NCBI RefSeq assembly: GCF_000011065.1 | Contig: NC_004663.1 | Coordinates: forward strand, 1,674,001-1,738,000 | Reading direction: 5' to 3' | From: Bacteroides thetaiotaomicron VPI-5482 | GTDB taxonomy: Bacteria; Bacteroidota; Bacteroidia; Bacteroidales; Bacteroidaceae | Length of the DNA stretch: 64,000 bases | Shown here: positions 24,706-33,929 of the stretch, in pieces | Layout: every line of letters begins with the position of its first letter | Position numbering within the stretch: the first letter of the stretch is position 1 | Program-made: the position numbers and the translations under genes | Notes under the pieces: model-generated | What the model was told of the DNA's origin: nothing | What the model saw: only the letters and a program-made list of their open reading frames with translations | Database searches by the model: none

Positions 24706-25658
24706 TTTTTCAGTTTCTCTCTTAGCTTTTCAAGCATATCCACCGTCATGCTTTCCAGATCGTAAGCCGGCTTCCACCCCCACTCCTCGCGGGCGCAAGT
24801 GTCATCCAGACTATCGGGCCAGCTGTCGGCTATGCGCTGCTTCAAAGGATCTACATCATAGATCATCTCGAACGCGGGCACATGCTTCTTGATGGCATGG
24901 AAAATCGTCTCAGGGTCGAAACTCATAGAGGCGATATTGAAAGCGTTGCGGTGTATCAGCTTGGTCGGATCTGCTTCCATCAGCATGATTGCTGCGTTCA
25001 GCGCGTCCGGCATATACATCATATCCATTAAAGTGCCTTCTTTAATAGGGCACACAAATTTTTCTCCTCTTACTGCCGAATAATAAATATCGACAGCATA
25101 ATCGGTGGTTCCTCCTCCCGGAGGGGTCACGTTCGAAATGATGCCCGGGAAACGGACAGCACGTGTGTCAACACCGTATTTGTTAAAATAGTAGTCACTC
25201 AGCAACTCTGTCGTTACCTTGGTGACTCCATACATAGTACGGGGACGCTGGATAGTATCCTGTGGTGTCTGTGTATGAGGCGTGCTTGCACCGAACGATC
25301 CGATAGAACTGGGGGTAAATACCGCACATCCCTGCTCACGCGCCACTTCCAAAACATTCCACAGTCCGTCAATACCAATTTTCCAGGCTAGCTTCGGCTT
25401 GGACTCAGCCACCACCGATAGCAGTGCAGCCAAATTATATATGGTATCAATGTGGTATTCCTTCACCACCGATTCAATCATTTCACCATTCGTTACATCG
25501 ACAACTGCCGACGGTCCCGACTCTTTTAACTCTCCTTTGGGCTCTGCACCCTGGATGTAACCTGCTACTACGTTTGTGTTTCCATAACGCCTGCGTAACT
25601 CCATCGTCAACTCGGATCCTATTTGTCCGGTGGCTCCAATAATCAAAATGTGTTTCAT
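24702..25658 (-). CDS. L-threonine 3-dehydrogenase, SDR (epimerase-like) type
   Basis: 318 residues. N-terminal GATGQIGSELTMEL binds NAD and YGVTKVTTELLSDYY gives YxxxK. FPGIISNVTPPGGGTTDYAVDIYYSAV is characteristic of the short-chain threonine dehydrogenases that resemble UDP-glucose epimerases. The product 2-amino-3-ketobutyrate is the substrate of the enzyme encoded divergently at 25796 (kbl), which supports the assignment. Together they convert threonine to glycine and acetyl-CoA. Confidence 0.92.
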   Translation of the reverse strand: MKHILIIGATGQIGSELTMELRRRYGNTNVVAGYIQGAEPKGELKESGPSAVVDVTNGEMIESVVKEYHIDTIYNLAALLSVVAESKPKLAWKIGIDGLWNVLEVAREQGCAVFTPSSIGSFGASTPHTQTPQDTIQRPRTMYGVTKVTTELLSDYYFNKYGVDTRAVRFPGIISNVTPPGGGTTDYAVDIYYSAVRGEKFVCPIKEGTLMDMMYMPDALNAAIMLMEADPTKLIHRNAFNIASMSFDPETIFHAIKKHVPAFEMIYDVDPLKQRIADSWPDSLDDTCAREEWGWKPAYDLESMTVDMLEKLREKLKK

Positions 25659-25736
25659 TTTTCCTTTTAAATAAAAGTGTTAAGCTAAATAGTGCGCAAA
25701 GTAAGCACTTTTTTTTCAGATTTAAATCAAAAAGAT

Positions 25737-25768
25737 ATTGTTTATTCCAAGAAAAATCGTGTCCTTTG
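25737..25768 (+). promoter_or_regulatory. Predicted kbl promoter
   Basis: TTG at 25738-25740, 20 bases, then GTCCTTTG at 25761-25768 with CACC following, 28 bases before the kbl ATG. A divergent -7-like TTACTTTG for tdh is at 25704-25697 on the minus strand. Confidence 0.5.
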
Positions 25769-25795
25769 CACCATTAACTTAATCACTCAAACATT

Positions 25796-26983
25796 ATGTA
25801 CGGTAAAATGAAAGAACACCTCAGCCAGACACTGGCTGAAATTAAGGAAGCCGGACTTTACAAAGAAGAACGACTGATCGAAAGTGCGCAGCAAGCTGCC
25901 ATCACTGTAAAAGGAAAAGAAGTGCTGAATTTCTGCGCCAACAACTATCTGGGACTGTCCAATCACCCCCGTCTGATTAAAGCTTCTCAAGAAATGATGG
26001 AGCGCCGTGGATTTGGTATGTCATCTGTCCGCTTCATCTGCGGAACGCAAGATATACATAAGGAACTGGAAGCTGCTATCTCGGATTATTTCCAGACAGA
26101 AGACACCATTCTGTATGCAGCCTGTTTCGATGCCAACGGAGGTGTGTTCGAACCGCTTTTCAGCGAAGAAGACGCCATCATCTCGGACTCTCTGAACCAT
26201 GCTTCTATCATCGACGGCGTACGTCTTTGCAAAGCGAAACGCTATCGCTATGCCAACGCGGATATGAAGGATCTGGAAAGATGCTTGCAAGAAGCTCAGG
26301 CACAACGTTTCCGTATCGTTGTTACCGACGGCGTATTCTCTATGGACGGAAATGTAGCACCTATGGATCAAATCTGTGACCTGGCCGAGAAATATGATGC
26401 ACTCGTAATGGTGGATGAATCGCACTCTGCAGGTGTGGTTGGCGCTACGGGCCACGGCGTCAGCGAACTGTACAAGACTTACGGACGCGTAGACATCTAT
26501 ACGGGAACACTGGGCAAGGCTTTCGGAGGCGCATTGGGAGGATTTACCACCGGCCGCAAGGAGATCATCGACTTACTGCGTCAGCGCAGCCGTCCTTATC
26601 TGTTCTCCAACTCATTGGCTCCGGGTATCATCGGTGCAAGTCTCGAAGTATTCAAGATGCTGAAAGAAAGCAATGCGCTGCATGACAAGCTGGTAGAGAA
26701 TGTAAACTATTTCCGTGACCAAATGACAGCTGCCGGATTTGACATCAAACCGACACAAAGTGCCATCTGCGCCGTTATGTTGCATGATGCCAAACTCTCT
26801 CAGATTTATGCCGCACGCATGCAGGAAGAAGGCATTTATGTGACGGGATTCTATTATCCGGTCGTTCCGAAAGAACAGGCACGTATCCGTGTACAAATCT
26901 CTGCCGGACACGAGAAAGCACACCTCGACAAATGTATCGCTGCTTTTATTAAGGTTGGCAAAGAACTAGGAACCTTGAAATAA
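25796..26983 (+). CDS. kbl: Glycine C-acetyltransferase (2-amino-3-ketobutyrate CoA ligase)
   Basis: 395 residues, alpha-oxoamine synthase family. Visible: NNYLGLSNHPRLI, FGMSSVRFICGTQDIHKELE, VTDGVFSMDGNVAPM, VDESHSAGVVGATGHGV and the PLP-lysine segment TGTLGKAFGGALGGF. It cleaves 2-amino-3-ketobutyrate with CoA to glycine and acetyl-CoA. It is transcribed away from the threonine dehydrogenase gene. Confidence 0.96.
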   Translation: MYGKMKEHLSQTLAEIKEAGLYKEERLIESAQQAAITVKGKEVLNFCANNYLGLSNHPRLIKASQEMMERRGFGMSSVRFICGTQDIHKELEAAISDYFQTEDTILYAACFDANGGVFEPLFSEEDAIISDSLNHASIIDGVRLCKAKRYRYANADMKDLERCLQEAQAQRFRIVVTDGVFSMDGNVAPMDQICDLAEKYDALVMVDESHSAGVVGATGHGVSELYKTYGRVDIYTGTLGKAFGGALGGFTTGRKEIIDLLRQRSRPYLFSNSLAPGIIGASLEVFKMLKESNALHDKLVENVNYFRDQMTAAGFDIKPTQSAICAVMLHDAKLSQIYAARMQEEGIYVTGFYYPVVPKEQARIRVQISAGHEKAHLDKCIAAFIKVGKELGTLK

Positions 26984-26984
26984 G

Positions 26985-27095
26985 TAATAAGTAATAGGTA
27001 ATAGGTAATAATCGTAGCTGCCGGTAGCTTTACCCGCATGACTTATTACTTATTACCTATTACTTATTACCTATTATTTATTACCTATTACCTAT
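26985..27095. repeat. Inverted array of a 7-bp unit (TAATAGG/TAATAAG)
   Basis: Left arm: tandem TAATAAG/TAATAGG units (about 26985-27010). A 32-bp centre follows, then a right arm of TTACTTA/TTACCTA units (about 27041-27095). The same inverted heptamer design occurs at 17931-18050 with a different unit. It falsely extends the next reading frame with repeated TYYLLPI residues. Confidence 0.7.
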
Positions 27096-27103
27096 TTTTC
27101 AAG

Positions 27104-27511
27104 ATGGAAGAACTTACGCTCACTACTCCTGCTTTGCTTTTTTCGGCTGTTTCGCTGATTTTGCTGGCTTATACCAATCGTTTTTTATCGTATGCGCAGC
27201 TGGTGCGACAGTTGCGGGACCGCTATATGGAAAATCCTACGGATATCACGGTAGCACAAATCGAGAATTTGAGGAAACGGTTGAATCTGACACGCACGAT
27301 GCAGGGACTGGGGATAGCAAGCCTCTTTTTCTGTGTAGTCAGTATGTTTCTTATTTACATCGGACTGCAGTTGTTATCGGTTTATGTATTCGGACTGGCA
27401 TTGATACTGTTAATCGCTTCTTTGGGTGTATCCTTCCGCGAAATACAGATTTCTACCCGCTCGCTGGAGATTTATCTGGGAGCTATGGAAAAAGGAAAGA
27501 TAAAGAAATAG
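27104..27511 (+). CDS. DUF2721 membrane protein
   Basis: About 135 residues from the ATG at 27104 (MEELTLTTPALLFSAVSLI). The longer frame from 27038 is translated heptamer repeat and is rejected. Three hydrophobic segments: about 8-25, 68-88 and 92-112. The DUF2721 pattern is TTPALLFSAVSLILLAYTNRFL plus an ARR/RR-like central segment and a C-terminal EIQISTRSLEIYL helix. Inner-membrane location; function unknown. Confidence 0.82.
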   Translation: MEELTLTTPALLFSAVSLILLAYTNRFLSYAQLVRQLRDRYMENPTDITVAQIENLRKRLNLTRTMQGLGIASLFFCVVSMFLIYIGLQLLSVYVFGLALILLIASLGVSFREIQISTRSLEIYLGAMEKGKIKK

Positions 27512-27540
27512 CCCGGCAGGGAAGTTGATAAGTAAGATAA

Positions 27541-27590
27541 AAAAAGAAGCTGTCTGAATATAAACCCAAACAGCTTCTCTTATATAATTT
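27541..27590. terminator. Terminator between the DUF2721 and ferritin genes
   Basis: 8-bp stem GAAGCTGT/ACAGCTTC (27546-27553 with 27570-27577) with A-rich and T-rich flanks on both sides, serving two convergent genes. Confidence 0.75.
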
Positions 27591-27609
27591 TCTATTTTTC
27601 AGATCATTA

Positions 27610-28089
27610 TCAGCGTTGTCCCAGTTGTGAATCAACAAAGAAAATACCGGTATCACCAGCTTTCTTGATTTTATCCACAATTCCCTGTGCAGTAGCTTCT
27701 TCTTCTACCTGTTCGCGGACAAATCCCCACAAGAAATCCTGAGTAGCTTTATCTTTTTCAGCAGCAGCCACATCTACCAGCTTGTCTACCAATGCAGATA
27801 CATGGCATTCGTGTTTGTAAACGTGTTCAAACACTTCCAGCGGAGTACCCCAGCCATTGGGAACCACATCAATCTTGTCAACTATAGCAGTTCCGCCACG
27901 TTTGATGATGTAATCGGCCATTGCATAAGCATGTCCCATTTCTTCCTGAGATTGTTTCTTCATCCAATGTGCAAAGCCACTGAAACCTTCTTTCTCAAAG
28001 TAGAAAGACATTGCCAGATACAGGTTAGAAGACCACATTTCAGCAGTGATCTGCTCATTGATTGCTTTCTGTAATTTTTCTGAAATCAT
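27610..28089 (-). CDS. ftnA: Non-haem ferritin
   Basis: 159 residues, bacterial ferritin length. Ferroxidase ligands are visible: Glu17 (TAEMWSSNLYLAMSFYFE), Glu50 and His53 (EEMGHAYAMADYI), then Glu94-type residues in FEHVYKHE and the Gln/Glu pair in REQVEEEATA. It stores iron in the cytoplasm and protects against oxidative stress. A single-gene unit with a -7-like TATTTTTG at 28148-28141. Confidence 0.96.
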   Translation of the reverse strand: MISEKLQKAINEQITAEMWSSNLYLAMSFYFEKEGFSGFAHWMKKQSQEEMGHAYAMADYIIKRGGTAIVDKIDVVPNGWGTPLEVFEHVYKHECHVSALVDKLVDVAAAEKDKATQDFLWGFVREQVEEEATAQGIVDKIKKAGDTGIFFVDSQLGQR

Positions 28090-28210
28090 AATCGTATATT
28101 TTTATTAAGTTGTTAATGTAGTTTTCTTTTGAACTCATTACAAAAATAACAAGATTTCAGTTAAAATTGTTCCAAGCTCCCTGCATTTTTAAACTACATT
28201 CACATTTTAT

Positions 28211-29371
28211 TTACACCAGCTCGTCCGAAGTGTATCCTTTCGGCAGTTCACGACAGTTGTATCCGGATGCCATAATCTCACCATAGGCACCTGCGGAACG
28301 AAGTGCAATCAGGTCTCCCCGCTTCACTTTGTTCAGGTCAATCGCTTTACCGAAAACGTCTGATGATTCACAGATCGGACCTACTACGTCATAAGCCTCT
28401 ACAGGTTCTTCTGAAGTGATGTTTTCCATCTTGTGGTAAGCCTGATACAAAGCCGGACGAATCAAGTCTGTCATACCTGCATCGAGGATGGCAAATTTCT
28501 TCTTCGTTCCCTGCTTTACATACAGCACTTTCGATATCAGAGAGCCGCACTGTCCTACCACCGCACGTCCCAATTCAAAGTGCAATGTCTGATAAGGACG
28601 CAGTTTCAGCTGTCCGGCATAGGTAGCAAAATAGCTTTTGAAGTCCGGAACGGACTGGCGGTTAGGATGACCGTAGTCAATGCCCAGACCACCACCGACA
28701 TTGATATGCTCTACCAGAATACGGCGGGCTTCGAGCTTGTCCTGCAATTCATTCACCCGGTTACAAAGAGCGATGAAATCGCCCATATCCAATATCTGCG
28801 AACCGATATGGAAGTGCAGACCGATGAATTTTACATTCTTCATTTCCAAAGCCACATCGATCACCCTGTCCATGTCCTGCATACTGATACCGAATTTGTT
28901 TTCAGCCAGACCGGTGGTGATATTGGCGTGCGTATGCGCCCCGACATCCGGATTGATACGGAAAGCGACATTAGCGATCTTATTTTGAGCGGCAGCCAGT
29001 TCGTTGATGACTTCCAGTTCGGGGATAGACTCTACATTGAAACAGAAGATGCCATATTCCAGTCCGAGGTTGATCTCCCAATCCGCTTTCCCGACTCCGG
29101 CAAAAACGATTTTATTGGCAGGGAATCCGGCACGGACAGCGGCACGGATTTCTCCGCCACTCACGCAGTCTGCTCCCATTCCGCTTTCACGGATAATGGT
29201 AAGTACTTTCGGATTGGCATTCGCCTTCACGGCATAATGTACGGAATAGCTAGGATATTTGGCAACCTCTTGGTTAATAGCCGACAATGTATCACGCAGC
29301 ACTTTCGTATCATAATAATAGAAAGGTGTCTGCAAAGTACGGAATTTATCGATTGGAAATATTCCTTTCAT
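28211..29371 (-). CDS. lysA: Diaminopimelate decarboxylase
   Basis: 386 residues, PLP-dependent fold III. The PLP lysine is Lys49 in VHYAVKANANP. Also visible are HFHIGSQI, NVGGGLGIDYGHP, ELGRAVVGQCG and the active-site CESSDVF, which holds the second-subunit Cys. It makes lysine from meso-DAP. It lies downstream of lysC, separated by a terminator-like hairpin. Confidence 0.97.
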   Translation of the reverse strand: MKGIFPIDKFRTLQTPFYYYDTKVLRDTLSAINQEVAKYPSYSVHYAVKANANPKVLTIIRESGMGADCVSGGEIRAAVRAGFPANKIVFAGVGKADWEINLGLEYGIFCFNVESIPELEVINELAAAQNKIANVAFRINPDVGAHTHANITTGLAENKFGISMQDMDRVIDVALEMKNVKFIGLHFHIGSQILDMGDFIALCNRVNELQDKLEARRILVEHINVGGGLGIDYGHPNRQSVPDFKSYFATYAGQLKLRPYQTLHFELGRAVVGQCGSLISKVLYVKQGTKKKFAILDAGMTDLIRPALYQAYHKMENITSEEPVEAYDVVGPICESSDVFGKAIDLNKVKRGDLIALRSAGAYGEIMASGYNCRELPKGYTSDELV

Positions 29372-29395
29372 AATTCAAGAAACTTGTTTAGTTAG

Positions 29396-29434
29396 TTAAA
29401 AAGAGCGCTTTTATCAGTATCAATAAAAGCGCTC
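29396..29434 (-). terminator. Terminator between lysC and lysA
   Basis: 11-bp stem (29403-29413 with 29424-29434, GAGCGCTTTTA/TAAAAGCGCTC) followed on the minus strand by TTTTT, 16 bases after the lysC stop. It ends or attenuates the long purU-his-lysC transcript before lysA. Confidence 0.8.
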
Positions 29435-29449
29435 GTATTATTTGTGGAA

Positions 29450-30769
29450 TTATTTGTTGTTGAAAAGCATATCGCTCAGCGACTGCAACGCCGTCTTCTT
29501 ATCGCAATCCCGGATAAGGAAGGAAATATTGTAGTTACTTCCTCCGAAGGAAATCATTCGCACAGGTATGTCCCGCATCGCATCAAGCGCTTTAGCTTCG
29601 AAACCGACATTCTCCCATTCCAGGTCACCTACTACACAGATAATACACATATCCTTGTCAACAGTGACAGTACCGTATTTTTTCAGGTCGTCCAGAATCT
29701 CGTTCAGATGCTTGGTGTTGTCTATTGTAACAGATACACCGACCTCTGAGGTACAGATCATGTCAATAGAAGTCTGATAGCTTTCAAAGATCTCGAATAC
29801 TTTACGCAGGAAACCATGAGCAAGCAACATACGGCTTGATTTGATCTTGATAGCTGTAATATTGTTTTTGGCAGCTACGGCTTTAATCTTACCTTTCTCC
29901 GTGTCATTAGAAATTAGTGTTCCGGGAGCATCCGGGTCCATTGTATTCAGCAGACGTACAGGTATATTGGCATATTTAGCAGGCTGGATGCAAGTCGGGT
30001 GCAGGATTTTTGCACCGAAGTAAGCCAGCTCGGCTGCTTCTTCGAAATGCAGCTGACGAACCGGAGCTGTCTTGTCCACAATGCGCGGGTCGTTATTGTG
30101 CATACCGTCGATGTCCGTCCATATCTGGATTTCGGAAGCCTTTACGGCAGCACCGATCAAGGATGCGGTGTAATCGCTGCCACCACGCTGCAGGTTGTCT
30201 ATCTCACCGTAAGCATTGCGGCAGATGAAACCTTGTGTGATGTAAATCTCCATATCCGGATACAGTTCCAGTTGTGTCTGCAGTTTCTCCTTAATATATA
30301 CAGGGTCCGGTTCCGCGTTCTTGTCAGTACGCATGAATTCCAAAGCCGGAAGCAATACGGACTTCACACCGCATTCCTGCAGGTAGAAGTTGACCATAGC
30401 CGTAGAAATAAGCTCTCCCTGTGCCAAAACCACTTTCTCTTCGAACAAAGTGAAAAGGTCTTTAGTATAGGAGCGGATGTAGTCGAAGTGAGACTTGATG
30501 ACTTCCAGACCTTTCTGTTTATATTCCTGAGTTGCAAAAAGCTCATCAACGTGCTGTTTATATTTTGATTCCAGCTTATTGATAATCTCGTTGGCACCCT
30601 CCGGATTCTTCTTATACAGATAGTCCGAAATTTCCACCAATGTATTTGTTGTTCCTGACATTGCAGAAAGGACAACAATCTTCTGTTCACCATCGGTAAT
30701 CAATTTGGCTACTTCCTTCATCCGCTGAGCAGAACCCACGGAAGTTCCTCCAAACTTTAAAACTTTCAT
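29450..30769 (-). CDS. lysC: Aspartate kinase (monofunctional)
   Basis: 439 residues. Catalytic domain: MKVLKFGGTSVGSAQRMKEV (KFGGTS at 4-9), RGGSDYTASLIGAAV and WTDIDGMHNNDPRIV. The C-terminal third has two ACT regulatory segments (AIKIKSSRMLLAHGFLRKVFEIFE; CIICVVGDLEWENVGFEAKAL), so lysine feedback control is expected. It phosphorylates aspartate, the first step to lysine, threonine and methionine. It is 13 bases after ftsE. No homoserine dehydrogenase domain is fused. Confidence 0.96.
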   Translation of the reverse strand: MKVLKFGGTSVGSAQRMKEVAKLITDGEQKIVVLSAMSGTTNTLVEISDYLYKKNPEGANEIINKLESKYKQHVDELFATQEYKQKGLEVIKSHFDYIRSYTKDLFTLFEEKVVLAQGELISTAMVNFYLQECGVKSVLLPALEFMRTDKNAEPDPVYIKEKLQTQLELYPDMEIYITQGFICRNAYGEIDNLQRGGSDYTASLIGAAVKASEIQIWTDIDGMHNNDPRIVDKTAPVRQLHFEEAAELAYFGAKILHPTCIQPAKYANIPVRLLNTMDPDAPGTLISNDTEKGKIKAVAAKNNITAIKIKSSRMLLAHGFLRKVFEIFESYQTSIDMICTSEVGVSVTIDNTKHLNEILDDLKKYGTVTVDKDMCIICVVGDLEWENVGFEAKALDAMRDIPVRMISFGGSNYNISFLIRDCDKKTALQSLSDMLFNNK

Positions 30770-30782
30770 TTTCGTTACTGTT

Positions 30783-31508
30783 TTAGTTATCTATATTTAA
30801 ATCTATTTCTATTGTTCTCTGTCTGGGCATGTATTCGTCTGTCACATCCGTTATACGATGTTCGGAACAGCGGTATACACTGCCGGGATATTCTTTCAGC
30901 AATTGCAGATTGTGCGTTGTCATCACTACCGACGAACCGGATTCGCAGATGTTGTGCAACAATTCAACGATGGACTTGCCTGTTTCCACATCCAGATTTC
31001 CGGTCGGCTCGTCTGCCAGGATAATAGCCGGAGAATTGAGCACGGCACGTGCGATAACGATGCGTTGCTGTTCGCCGCCGGAAAGTTCGTTGGGGAGTTT
31101 ATAGCCCTTGTTGGACATTCCCACGAGGTCGAGCACTTCCTCTATTCTTTCCTGAATTTCCCGTTTGTTCTTCCAGCCAGTGGCACGAAGCACAAATTCC
31201 AGATTGTTGTAAACGGTACGGTCCGTCAGCAGCTGAAAGTCCTGAAACACAATTCCCAGCTTTCTTCTCAACTGAGGGATATGCTTGCGTTTGATTGAAC
31301 GCATATTATAGCCCAGCACTTCCGCTTCGCCGTCGATTACGTCCAGTTCGCCGTAAAAGGTTTTGAGCAGGCTCGTTTTCCCCGAACCTACCTTCCCGAT
31401 CAGATAGACGAACTCTCCTTTGTGCAATTCCAGATTGACATCGCTCAGTACACAGAGTTCCTGTTGATGGATTTCTACGTTTTTATATTGAATTAATGCT
31501 TCTTCCAT
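30783..31508 (-). CDS. ftsE: Cell-division ABC ATPase FtsE
   Basis: 241 residues. Walker A is GKVGSGKTSLLK (GKVGSGKT, where many FtsE have GxxGAGKS). The Q-loop is VFQDFQLL, the signature is LSGGEQQRIVIARA, Walker B is AIILADEPTGNLD, and the H-loop is TTHNLQLL. The FtsE-type adaptor segment FQDFQLLTDRTVYNNLEFVL is typical. The partner FtsX is not adjacent. The start overlaps hisIE by 16 bases, so it is in the his operon. Confidence 0.9.
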   Translation of the reverse strand: MEEALIQYKNVEIHQQELCVLSDVNLELHKGEFVYLIGKVGSGKTSLLKTFYGELDVIDGEAEVLGYNMRSIKRKHIPQLRRKLGIVFQDFQLLTDRTVYNNLEFVLRATGWKNKREIQERIEEVLDLVGMSNKGYKLPNELSGGEQQRIVIARAVLNSPAIILADEPTGNLDVETGKSIVELLHNICESGSSVVMTTHNLQLLKEYPGSVYRCSEHRITDVTDEYMPRQRTIEIDLNIDN

Positions 31509-32104
31509 GTACTGCTATGTCTTTCCTGCAATTCGCGTGCAAGGTCTTCGATCCGATAGCCTTTTGAAGTTAATAATACAATCATGTGATAAATCAGGTC
31601 GGCTCCTTCATAGATCAGACGTTCGTTTGTTCCATTCGTAGCTTCGATCACTGTTTCGACAGCTTCCTCACCTACTTTCTGAGCGATCTTGTTGATTCCG
31701 GATTCGAACAGGCTGGTGGTGTAAGAACCTTGGGGCATTTCTTCGTGACGTTTGTCAATGAAATCCTGCAATGCTTTCAGGAACATAACCGGTTCTTCGT
31801 TTTTCTCACCCCAGCAAGTATCTGTGCCTGTATGACAAACAGGACCTGCCGGATCTGCCTGGATCAACAGGGTATCGTTGTCACAATCCGCTTTGATAGA
31901 TACCACATGAAGGAAGTTGCCGCTTTCTTCTCCTTTCGTCCAAAGACGATTTTTGGTACGGCTGAAGAAAGTTACTTTTCCGGTTTCCACCGTTTTATCA
32001 TAGGCTTCCTTATTCATAAAGCCCAGCATCAAGACTTTGCGTGTCTCGTTGTCCTGTATGATAGCCGGAACAAGTCCGTTCATCTTATCGAAATCCAATT
32101 CCAT
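31493..32104 (-). CDS. hisIE: Bifunctional phosphoribosyl-AMP cyclohydrolase/phosphoribosyl-ATP pyrophosphatase
   Basis: 203 residues. The N-terminal HisI (about 1-105) has TGKVTFFSRTKNRLWTKGEESGN, KADCDNDTLLIQADPAGPVCHTG and CWGE metal/substrate motifs. The C-terminal HisE (about 108-200) has QKVGEEAVETVIEA and DLIYHMIVLL. It catalyses steps 2 and 3 of histidine synthesis. It follows hisF by 62 bases. Confidence 0.97.
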   Translation of the reverse strand: MELDFDKMNGLVPAIIQDNETRKVLMLGFMNKEAYDKTVETGKVTFFSRTKNRLWTKGEESGNFLHVVSIKADCDNDTLLIQADPAGPVCHTGTDTCWGEKNEEPVMFLKALQDFIDKRHEEMPQGSYTTSLFESGINKIAQKVGEEAVETVIEATNGTNERLIYEGADLIYHMIVLLTSKGYRIEDLARELQERHSSTWKKH

Positions 32105-32166
32105 CTTATATTAAGTTCTAATTACTATTTCAATTTACTATACCGTTTGTGTGAGCCCATGCCGCC

Positions 32167-32922
32167 TCACCCTCTGATGGTTATTCCTTCGCCGCAAAGA
32201 TACGATTTTAATTCGGGAATTTTAATTTCTCCGAAATGAAAAACGCTGGCAGCCAACGCCGCATCTGCTTTTCCTACTAAAAAAGCATCACGGAAGTGTT
32301 CTTTCAGCCCTGCCCCGCCCGAAGCGATCACGGGAATAGAGAGTTGATCGGCCAAGGAAGCAAGCGCCTCGTTCGCATAACCGGTCTTCACCCCATCATG
32401 GTTCATGCTCGTAAACAGGATTTCGCCTGCTCCACGCTCCTGAGCCTCTTTAGTCCATGCCAGCAATTCTTTATCGGTTTCGATACGCCCGCCGTTCAGA
32501 TAACACTTCCAGCCGTTTTCTGTTTGCTTGGCATCTACCGCCAGAACGCAAACCTGAGAGCCGAAGTTCTTGGCTATATCATCAATCAGCTGAGGGTTGC
32601 GAATGGCGGAAGAATTGATTGAGATCTTATCCGCTCCGGCATTCAGCAAGCGATCTACATCGCTCAATTCATTGATGCCACCGCCCACGGTAAACGGGAT
32701 ATTGATATTGGCAGCAATCCGCTTTACCAGTTCCGTGAAAGTCTTACGTCCTTCGTGACTTGCAGTAATATCCAAAAAAACAAGTTCATCTGCTCCTTGT
32801 TCGCTGTAAGCCCGCCCCAGTTCTACCGGATCACCGGCCTGGCGCAAATTGACAAAGTTCGTTCCTTTTACGGTCTGTCCGTCTTTTATATCCAGACAGG
32901 GTATGATTCTTTTTGCTAACAC
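32167..32922 (-). CDS. hisF: Imidazole glycerol phosphate synthase, cyclase subunit
   Basis: 251 residues, (beta/alpha)8 barrel. Catalytic Asp11 is in [15 protein letters not shown] and the second Asp is in [19 protein letters not shown] and [10 protein letters not shown] form the phosphate sites. It partners with HisH to make IGP and AICAR. Downstream of hisA by 108 bases. Confidence 0.98.
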   Translation of the reverse strand: MLAKRIIPCLDIKDGQTVKGTNFVNLRQAGDPVELGRAYSEQGADELVFLDITASHEGRKTFTELVKRIAANINIPFTVGGGINELSDVDRLLNAGADKISINSSAIRNPQLIDDIAKNFGSQVCVLAVDAKQTENGWKCYLNGGRIETDKELLAWTKEAQERGAGEILFTSMNHDGVKTGYANEALASLADQLSIPVIASGGAGLKEHFRDAFLVGKADAALAASVFHFGEIKIPELKSYLCGEGITIRG

Positions 32923-33030
32923 AATTCTATCTTATTTACTATTTGACAATTTAGATTCTACTAATCCGAGAACCTGCTTCTTTATTTTTTCATTATAACA
33001 GGGCGCTCCATTTCATTTTAGCACTCCTAA

Positions 33031-33750
33031 TTATAAAAATATACGCAAATCTTTCAATGTTATATGCCCTTCGTACAATGCTTTACCGAAGATGACTCCG
33101 GGAACTCCGGCTTCATTCAAGGCGATAATGTCATCCACGTTGCTCACTCCGCCACTAGCCATCAGATAGAGATTCGGAAACTTCTCCAGCATTTCTTTAT
33201 ACAAATCGATAGAAGGACCTTTCAGCATTCCATCACAACTAATATCAGTGCAAATGACTTTCTGAATACCTTTATTTATATAGTCTTCGAGAAATGGGAA
33301 AAGCTCGCAGGCGCTTTCGTCTTTCCAGCCGTTTACGGCAATCTTATGTTCCTTGACGTCTGCTCCGAGGATTATTTTCTCACTGCCATATACTTCCAGC
33401 CAATGACAGAACAGCTCCGGATCTTTCACGGCAACGCTTCCGCCTGTCACCATCTGAGCACCGCTTTCGAAAGCTATTTTCAAATCTTCGTCACTCTTTA
33501 CTCCACCGCCGAAATCCACTATTAAAGAGGTACGCGTAGCAATCTGCTCCAATACCCGATGGTTGACTACGTGGTGAGAAGCGGCTCCGTCCAGATCTAC
33601 CACATGAAGCCTGCGAACCCCGTTCGCTTCGAACTCCTTGGCTACTTCCACCGGATTTTCGTTATAGACCTTCTTACTATCGTAATCTCCCTGAGAAAGG
33701 CGTACACATTTCCCGTCAATAATATCAATGGCTGGAATAATTTCTATCAT
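33031..33750 (-). CDS. hisA: ProFAR isomerase
   Basis: 239 residues, the HisF-like barrel. IIPAIDIIDGKCVRLSQGDY holds the first catalytic Asp (residue 9), ICTDISCDGMLKGPS the second, and FGGGVK with MASGGV are the phosphate loops. It isomerises ProFAR to PRFAR in histidine synthesis. It is separated from hisH by 171 bases containing the GTTTATTATAAAC array. Confidence 0.97.
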   Translation of the reverse strand: MIEIIPAIDIIDGKCVRLSQGDYDSKKVYNENPVEVAKEFEANGVRRLHVVDLDGAASHHVVNHRVLEQIATRTSLIVDFGGGVKSDEDLKIAFESGAQMVTGGSVAVKDPELFCHWLEVYGSEKIILGADVKEHKIAVNGWKDESACELFPFLEDYINKGIQKVICTDISCDGMLKGPSIDLYKEMLEKFPNLYLMASGGVSNVDDIIALNEAGVPGVIFGKALYEGHITLKDLRIFL

Positions 33751-33850
33751 CTGTTTATATACAATTTGATCATTTACGATTTACTATTTTAGCTGTTCAC
33801 TCCATCTTCTTATACCTGTCCTTTTCTTCTTCTCCGAAAAGCCGGAAATA

Positions 33851-33929
33851 GTTTATAATAAACGATGACCGAGTTTATTATAAACTATAGCGGAGTTTAT
33901 TATAAACTGTTGCAACGTTTATTAGAGAT
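33851..33929. repeat. 22-bp-period array of the palindrome GTTTATTATAAAC (array A)
   Basis: Copies start at 33851 (reverse orientation, GTTTATAATAAAC), 33873, 33895 and 33917 (last copy degenerate, GTTTATTAGAGAT), exactly 22 bp apart with unrelated 9-bp spacers. The last copy runs into the hisH stop codon. The same unit and period recur at 45951-46007. Confidence 0.9.

Noticed and set aside
29396..29434. Lysine riboswitch before lysA
   Set aside because: Only a simple terminator hairpin fits between lysC and lysA; there is no room for an L-box aptamer.
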